Assembly: GCA_016200595.1 (NCBI GenBank)
Contig: JACQEL010000259.1
Coordinates: forward strand, 1-18,211
Direction: 5' to 3'
Source of the DNA: Deltaproteobacteria bacterium
GTDB taxonomy: Bacteria > Desulfobacterota > Binatia > Bin18
DNA: 18,211 bases
Below, in pieces: positions 14,897 through 18,211 of the stretch. Each line of letters opens with the position of its first letter. Position 1 is the first letter of the stretch. A model generated the notes under the pieces. It was not told the DNA's origin, did no database searches, and saw only the letters and a program-made list of their open reading frames with translations. A program made the position numbers and the translations under genes.

Positions 14897-15157
14897 ATGA
14901 AGACTTTTCGTCCAGCACGCAAACGTATTGAGGTATCGGTAGGAGAATCCGTCCGTATTCTTCGCGAGTTGCAGGGGTATAGCCAAAACGAACTAGCGCA
15001 GCTGACAGGCATTCCTCAGGCAACTCTTTCTGCCATTGAGAATGACCGCGTGCGACTGGGCGTCGAGCGGGCCAAGATTCTGGCGCGCGCCTTACAGTGT
15101 CATCCGGCAGTGTTAGTTTTCCCCGGATGGGAAGTCACTCAGGAGACGGCCGCCTAA
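14897..15157 (+). CDS. XRE-family HTH antitoxin (HigA-like)
   Basis: 86 aa from the ATG one base after the toxin stop; an in-frame ATG at 14864 would overlap the toxin by 32 bases. The helix-turn-helix spans about 17-68, with SVRILRELQGYSQNELAQLTGIPQATLSAIENDR as the core. It should neutralise the toxin and repress the pair through the palindrome at 14581-14602. The stop codon TAA (15155-15157) lies inside the GCCTAAC box of the attC-like site, as is common for integron cassette genes. Confidence 0.87.
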   Translation: MKTFRPARKRIEVSVGESVRILRELQGYSQNELAQLTGIPQATLSAIENDRVRLGVERAKILARALQCHPAVLVFPGWEVTQETAA

Positions 15158-15251
15158 CAAAGGCGTTGCACTCGACCGCGGCCCGCTTGCGGATCTGGAT
15201 AAACGTGAACAGTTAGGGATGGGCCGCGGCAAGTGATCGCCCACGTTAGAC
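15152..15251 (+). other. attC-like recombination site (integron cassette end)
   Basis: GCCTAAC (15152-15158) and GTTAGAC (15245-15251) are the outer R-box pair. Inside, GGCGTTGCACTCGACC and onward (15162-15184) pairs with 15221-15241: matches at GGCG, CACT and the 9-bp CCGCGGCCC. G15168 and A15175 are unpaired extra bases on one arm. Such bulges are a hallmark of attC folding, where the bottom strand is recombined. Length 100 bp is within the attC range. The next gene starts 16 bases later. Confidence 0.75.
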
Positions 15252-15267
15252 GTCAAAAGGCAAAGGC

Positions 15268-15609
15268 ATGGCGAACGAATACACGGTAACACGATGGGGT
15301 GCAGTCGATCAGACAACTGATCTGAGCGCGTTTGTTTCCTATCTGGACACGGTCACTACCCTGGAAACCGTGCGGCGGATGAAACAACGAACCTACGAGC
15401 TACTGCAAGTTCGAGAAGGTCATCGCCTGCTGGACGTCGGCTGTGGCCTGGGGGACGACGTGCGAGCGCTGGCGCAGCAGGTAGGAACTGCAGGCCGAAT
15501 GGTGGGGGTCGACAGGTGGGATAGAGGACGTTGCAATCTTATTAACGTTCTTACAGAGATGGAAAAAAATGTGAAGAAAGTTGCTACGTCCCCTAAGACT
15601 TCCACCTAA
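15268..15609 (+). pseudogene. Truncated class I SAM-dependent methyltransferase
   Basis: 113-codon reading frame. Residues 1-82 are a genuine methyltransferase N-terminus: AFVSYLDTVTTLETVRRMKQRTYELL, then motif I LLDVGCGLGDDVRALA (54-69) and motif II GRMVGVD (76-82). After about residue 83 (base 15514) the sequence loses similarity, and the catalytic and fold-completing strands are missing; these enzymes usually exceed 200 aa. The tail runs into a REP-type sequence at 15620. The gene starts right after the attC-like site, so it may be the broken first gene of the next integron cassette. An AAAGG lies before the ATG. Confidence 0.75.
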
Positions 15610-15619
15610 GACTTCTAAT

Positions 15620-15678
15620 CTCCTTGCTTCAGTTTTCATCCTTCTTCGTCATGTGTTACTACAAGACCTGACCCCATT
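15620..15678 (+). repeat. REP-type repeat, direct copy of 17256-17312
   Basis: Shares CTTGCTTCAGTTTTCATCC-type sequence and the identical stretch ATGTGTTACTACAAGACCTGAC with the copy next to the relic REP-associated transposase. AAGACCTGACCCC is the conserved REP core. It lies between the truncated methyltransferase and the next gene. The rest of 15610-15774 shows no gene. Confidence 0.75.
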
Positions 15679-15774
15679 TTTCCCACTCGTTTGTGGTTGA
15701 GGACGCGGTGTATGTTCTGCCACAAGCGGCGTAGCACTTTCCGTCGAGTGTGGAGCTATTTAGAGGAGTCTCTT

Positions 15775-16248
15775 ATGAAACGTCTCATTACAATTTCGCT
15801 TGTTGGCTTCATCACCCTTCATATATCGGCTGCGCGGGGAGCAGATCTAAAAGTGTATCAGACGTTCCAAGCGTATCTAAAGTGCGTTGATCAGGTAGAA
15901 AGAACTCTAGGCTCCGCCCATTGCGGCGCGGGTGGTTACGGCTGCAGTGAAGAGATTACGGCAAAATGTGGTAAGCCAGTACGGAAAAAAGGAACAGGTT
16001 ATGCAATGTTCAAAGAAGAATGTGATGGTATTTACCAAACTGCTTTCCAGGATTGTCTTGATCTAGACCCAGGTTGTGACTCCTCCAAGGAGGGCGTGTT
16101 TTCGCAATTGGCTGAGAGCTGGCTGGAAGATCCCCCTCCCCGCGTTTTTGACCGCAGGAAATTTAATGAACTCTGTGGGCAAGTATGCAAAACCAGAATA
16201 ATACAGAATAGAAAGACTTTTGGTGAATTGATCTGCGGAGAACCTTGA
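15775..16248 (+). CDS. Cysteine-rich secreted protein of unknown family
   Basis: 157 aa from an ATG with AGAGGAG eight bases upstream; an in-frame start at 15691 would place 28 unrelated residues before the signal. Signal peptide: MKRLITISLVGFITLHISAARGA, cleavage near residue 23. The mature part has ten cysteines, all after the signal, including an HCGAGGYGC and an LCGQVC pair, and no transmembrane helix. Ten cysteines suggest up to five disulfides in an oxidising compartment. I do not recognise the family. It is more AT-rich than the left part and sits among mobile debris, so recent acquisition is likely. The stop is immediately followed by an IS remnant. Confidence 0.7.
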   Translation: MKRLITISLVGFITLHISAARGADLKVYQTFQAYLKCVDQVERTLGSAHCGAGGYGCSEEITAKCGKPVRKKGTGYAMFKEECDGIYQTAFQDCLDLDPGCDSSKEGVFSQLAESWLEDPPPRVFDRRKFNELCGQVCKTRIIQNRKTFGELICGEP

Positions 16249-16256
16249 AGCTTCCG

Positions 16257-16454
16257 GTAACCGTTCAGGGAGTGGATAAGCCTTGGAAGTCCGCGAAAAA
16301 TGGGCGTCGCAACGCCTGAGGGGTGCGTGGACGACAGGTTTTGAGGACCGAAATACATACTGCACGCAGGAGTGTTTCTGCAAAAACCTGATTTTACGGG
16401 GTTTTTCTGGTCGTTAATCTCATTAGTCTATTAGTCCAGGTCGTGAACGGTTAC
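16257..16454. mobile_element. 198-bp IS66-like terminal-repeat remnant
   Basis: Perfect 11-bp terminal inverted repeats GTAACCGTTCA (16257-16267) and TGAACGGTTAC (16444-16454), with further matches inside. Flanking direct repeats AAGCTTCCG (16248-16256) and AAGCTGCCG (16455-16463) differ at one base. GTAA-starting ends are typical of the IS66 family, which usually makes 8-bp duplications. No transposase is encoded. It abuts the stop codon of the cysteine-rich gene. Confidence 0.65.
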
Positions 16455-16470
16455 AAGCTGCCGGAAGATC

Positions 16471-16504
16471 TGAACGGCTGAAAATGTCCCTTCTCAGCCG
16501 TTCA
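16471..16504. repeat. Perfect 11-bp-stem hairpin, CAGCCGTTC family
   Basis: TGAACGGCTGA (16471-16481) and TCAGCCGTTCA (16494-16504) with a 12-base loop. A third CAGCCGTTC occurs near 16574. No T-run follows on either strand, so it is not a standard terminator. With the IS remnant it fills most of the 385-base gap 16249-16633; nothing else is evident there. Confidence 0.6.
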
Positions 16505-16633
16505 CAAAAAATGGGGCGTTGATTTTTCTACTCTTTCTGGCTCGGATCAGGGGCGCTTTTTGGTCTGTTTTCAGCCGTTCGCCAAGATTGCGGGATAGGG
16601 TTGCGCTACCCCCTTGAGATATAGGAGTATCCA

Positions 16634-16894
16634 ATGGAGATCATTGAGTTAGTCCGTGGCATATTCAGTATGTATGTGTCAGATTTCTCCATGCATCCAT
16701 TTATAGTGACTCTAGGTCTCCTTGTTGGCCTAGCAGATATTCTTATAATAATTAGGATCTTTAAGATGCCTCTAGGTTTGCTGGTAATACTGGAAAAAAT
16801 CAGCAAAGGAGATTATATTCTGTGGCGAGGGTATTTACTTGCTTGGGGATTATTTATGTTTGTTATTTTCCTGACAACATTTGATCGTAAGTAA
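16634..16894 (+). CDS. Small two-helix membrane protein, unknown function
   Basis: 86 aa. Two strongly hydrophobic segments are visible: about residues 23-42 (FIVTLGLLVGLADILIIIRI) and 67-83 (LLAWGLFMFVIFLTTF), joined by a polar loop with EKISKGDY. TAGGAG lies 6 bases before the ATG. The gene is clearly AT-richer than the chromosomal genes and uses ATA, AGA-poor and AGG codons, which suggests transfer from another genome. No family recognised. It stands alone between mobile-element remnants. Confidence 0.6.
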   Translation: MEIIELVRGIFSMYVSDFSMHPFIVTLGLLVGLADILIIIRIFKMPLGLLVILEKISKGDYILWRGYLLAWGLFMFVIFLTTFDRK

Positions 16895-16999
16895 AAATGA
16901 AGCAGTATGGCAATTATTCACACTACACTTATTTCACGAGGCAGGATTGGGTAAAAGTGTCAGACTTGCCTAAGTTGTGTAATTTGCTACTCTTCACTC

Positions 17000-17227
17000 A
17001 TGCCGCGCCACCCACGCATCCATGCGCCAGGGGGACTTTATCACCTCATGGCTCGTGGCAATAACGGACAAGCCGTATATCTGACCGCGGCCGATTATGA
17101 CGCTTTCCTCACTGCCCTCCACACAACCCGAGAGCGTTACCCTTTTTCTCTCTATGCCTATGTCCTCATGCCAAACCATTTTTATCTCCTACTGGAGGTC
17201 CAAGAGACACCGACCGGGAAAAGATAG
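17000..17227 (+). pseudogene. Relic REP-associated tyrosine transposase (Y1/IS200-like), N-terminal fragment
   Basis: 75 codons. MPRHPRIHAPGGLYHLMARGNNGQAVYLTAADYDAFL and YAYVLMPNHFYLLLEV match the N-terminus of RAYT proteins, single-strand DNA nucleases that act on REP sequences. The HUH metal motif, normally H-hydrophobic-H, reads HFY, so the second His is lost. The catalytic Tyr and the whole C-terminal half are missing, since the frame ends where a REP sequence begins (17224). No ribosome site is visible. It should be inactive. Confidence 0.82.
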
Positions 17228-17312
17228 GGTCAGGTCTTTCTCCTTGCATTAGAGTCCTCTTGCCTCAGTTTTGTCCTTCCTCGCTATGTGTTACTACAAG
17301 ACCTGACTCTAT
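17224..17312. repeat. REP inverted pair at the end of the relic transposase
   Basis: ATAGGGTCAGGTCTT (17224-17238) and AAGACCTGACTCTAT (17298-17312) are inverted, 14 of 15 bases matching, 59 bases apart. The right half of the unit is repeated directly at 15620-15678. Such pairs are the usual substrate of RAYT transposases. Confidence 0.75.
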
Positions 17313-17318
17313 TCCCCT

Positions 17319-17525
17319 CGCTACTTTCCCCACGAACCGGGAGAGAGTTGGCACTTCACTGATCCGGCCACCGGCAAACAAGTCCTCCGTGGGTGGGAGA
17401 GCATCAAGCCCTAGCGCTACCTCAAGGGCGAGGTCGAACTGCCTCACCGGGACGGAAACCACCAGCACAATTACTTGGCGAATCTGGTCTTGCTCCATCC
17501 CACTTGCCATCATCAGGGTCACTAG
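17319..17525 (+). pseudogene. Decayed group II intron-encoded protein, HNH-domain fragment
   Basis: In the frame of 17349 the reading gives RYFPHEPGESWHFTDPATG, then KQVLRGWESIKP, a stop (TAG 17412-17414), RYLKGEVELPHRDGNHQHN, YLANLVLLHPTCHHQGH and a second stop (17523-17525). The last part matches the HNH endonuclease end of group II intron maturases (H-x-D/H-G...N-x-LLH-x-x-CH), and W-FTDPATG resembles the segment that precedes it. The reverse transcriptase part is absent and an internal deletion is likely. Confidence 0.6.
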
Positions 17526-17580
17526 GCACCAGAGAGCCCGACTACATCGTCGCGTCCTGCACGGGGCGTTGGTCATGCTT

Positions 17581-17651
17581 GAGCGCAGTGCTGCGAAAGT
17601 AGCCCGCTGCGTTCTGAGGGGGGAAAGGAGCCGTGAGGCTCCTGACCTACC
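17581..17651 (+). ncRNA. Group II intron domain V and VI remnant
   Basis: 17581-17614 is a 34-nt hairpin, the exact size of group II domain V. It starts GAGC, which contains the AGC triad, has a GAAA tetraloop (17594-17597) and closes with CTGCGTTC. It is followed by TGAGGGGGGAAAGGAGCC, and a second hairpin AGGAGCC-GTGA-GGCTCCT (17626-17643) in the place of domain VI, then CTACC near the expected 3' splice site. It lies just after the HNH fragment, in the order of a real intron 3' end. The remaining 17652-17766 shows no gene. Confidence 0.62.
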
Positions 17652-17766
17652 GAGTGGGCGCCCGCGCATCTTGTTCCACGGTGCATTCCCAATGAGAAGC
17701 AGAGATGGTACGGTAACAAGTAGCCCAAGCATGAGCCACTACCGAGACGAGGGCGGTTAACGTGCG

Positions 17767-18060
17767 ATGTTCAAAGTGGAATTTACAGCGAGCGCTCTTG
17801 AAGATCTCGATTTCTTCAAGCCGTATGAGCAAAATCCCATTCTCGACGCTGTCGAACAACAATTGCCGCACGAACCTTTGACGCCAACCCGCCATCGGAA
17901 AGAATTGCGGCCCACTCCGTTGGCGACATGGGAGTTGCAGGTAGGAAAGTATCGTGTGTTTTATGATGTTGAGCGAGAAGATCAGGTCGTGCGCGTCAAA
18001 GCCGTCGGCTGGAAAGAACACAATCAGTTGTTTATCCGTGGCAAGGAGTTCACGTTATGA
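17767..18060 (+). CDS. RelE-family toxin (second toxin-antitoxin pair)
   Basis: 97 aa. MFKVEFTASALEDLDFF, then QQLPHEPLTPTRHRKELRP, TWELQVGKYRVFYDVEREDQVVRVKAVGWKEHNQLFIRGKEF fits the RelE/ParE fold: the basic RKELRP and the G.YRVFYDV strand are family hallmarks. It is likely an mRNA interferase, inferred from family. There is only a weak ribosome site. The stop overlaps the start of the next gene (ATGA at 18057-18060), the usual translational coupling of toxin-antitoxin operons. It differs in sequence from the toxin at 14614. Confidence 0.8.
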   Translation: MFKVEFTASALEDLDFFKPYEQNPILDAVEQQLPHEPLTPTRHRKELRPTPLATWELQVGKYRVFYDVEREDQVVRVKAVGWKEHNQLFIRGKEFTL

Positions 18061-18211
18061 AAACAGTTGATCTGTCCTCTACGACCCCTACGGTCAACGA
18101 ATTACTGGACTTTGCTGGCGAAGGGCTCATTCTCATCAAAACCCCGAGTGGTCGGGAGTTTGTCCTAGCCGAAGTAGAGGATTTTGAGGACGAGATAAGA
18201 CGTACCCGCCA
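18057..18211 (+). CDS. Antitoxin partner, 3' end cut by the window
   Basis: 51 codons are visible from the ATG overlapping the toxin stop, open to the window edge. MKTVDLSSTTPTVNELLDFAGEGLILIKTPSGREFVLAEVEDFEDEI resembles Phd/YefM-like or similar small antitoxins whose N-terminus binds DNA (a strand, a helix with NELLDFA, then LILIKTPSGREFVLAEV). The toxin-binding C-terminus lies outside. Family assignment is tentative; position and overlap are the main support. Confidence 0.7.
   Translation, partial: MKTVDLSSTTPTVNELLDFAGEGLILIKTPSGREFVLAEVEDFEDEIRRTR

Noticed and set aside
16471..16504. Rho-independent terminator
   Set aside because: The stem is perfect but no T-run follows it on either strand.
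17260..17760. 166-aa plus-strand open frame
   Set aside because: Its composition is Arg/Ser/Pro-rich and featureless. It runs through the REP, the HNH fragment in another frame and the intron RNA domains.

Overview
The window looks like a chromosomal segment of an uncultivated Gram-negative bacterium with moderately high GC. The gene mix (two luciferase-like F420/flavin oxidoreductases, one with a Tat signal; a split-hotdog MaoC hydratase; glutaryl-CoA dehydrogenase; an orphan biotin carrier protein; many short palindromic repeats) recalls Binatota, Tectomicrobia or other former Deltaproteobacteria. No marker gene settles this, so the taxonomy is inference.

Left part (1-14298) is ordinary metabolic chromosome. 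An N-formylglutamate amidohydrolase and a 10-formyltetrahydrofolate hydrolase-like protein form a two-gene formyl-metabolism operon. A lone biotin carrier protein lies convergent to it. Divergent from that is a co-directional run that sends three enzymes out of the cytoplasm: a carboxymuconolactone-decarboxylase-like protein with a Sec signal, a luciferase-like oxidoreductase with a Tat signal, and a PNPOx-fold (F420/FMN) protein with a Sec signal. A small muconolactone-isomerase-like protein follows. Next come a retropepsin-like protein, an aminoglycoside-phosphotransferase-fold kinase, a second luciferase-like oxidoreductase, radC, a MaoC dehydratase, ssb, a secreted gamma-glutamyltransferase and glutaryl-CoA dehydrogenase. 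The intergenic gaps are packed with non-coding repeats. One is a 183-bp inverted-repeat element (7510-7692) flanked by a perfect 9-bp target duplication. The duplicated target is the Shine-Dalgarno sequence of the downstream gene. A second copy, of the same inferred length and opposite orientation, runs off the left edge of the window.

Right part (14299-18211) is an accessory patch. It opens with a four-unit tandem array ending in a perfect palindrome. Then comes what reads as a complete integron-type gene cassette: a toxin-antitoxin pair with its own operator-like palindrome, bounded on the left by GTTAGGC and on the right by a 100-bp attC-like site whose first box contains the antitoxin stop codon. 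No integrase gene is in the window. Beyond it lie a truncated methyltransferase, REP sequences, a cysteine-rich secreted orphan, a 198-bp IS66-like terminal-repeat remnant, an AT-rich small membrane protein, a relic REP-associated transposase with a damaged HUH motif, a decayed group II intron 3' end (HNH fragment, domain V, domain VI), and a second toxin-antitoxin pair cut off by the window end.

The most interesting points are the mobile element whose target duplication rebuilt a ribosome binding site, the integron cassette without an integrase, and the exported F420-type enzyme cluster.
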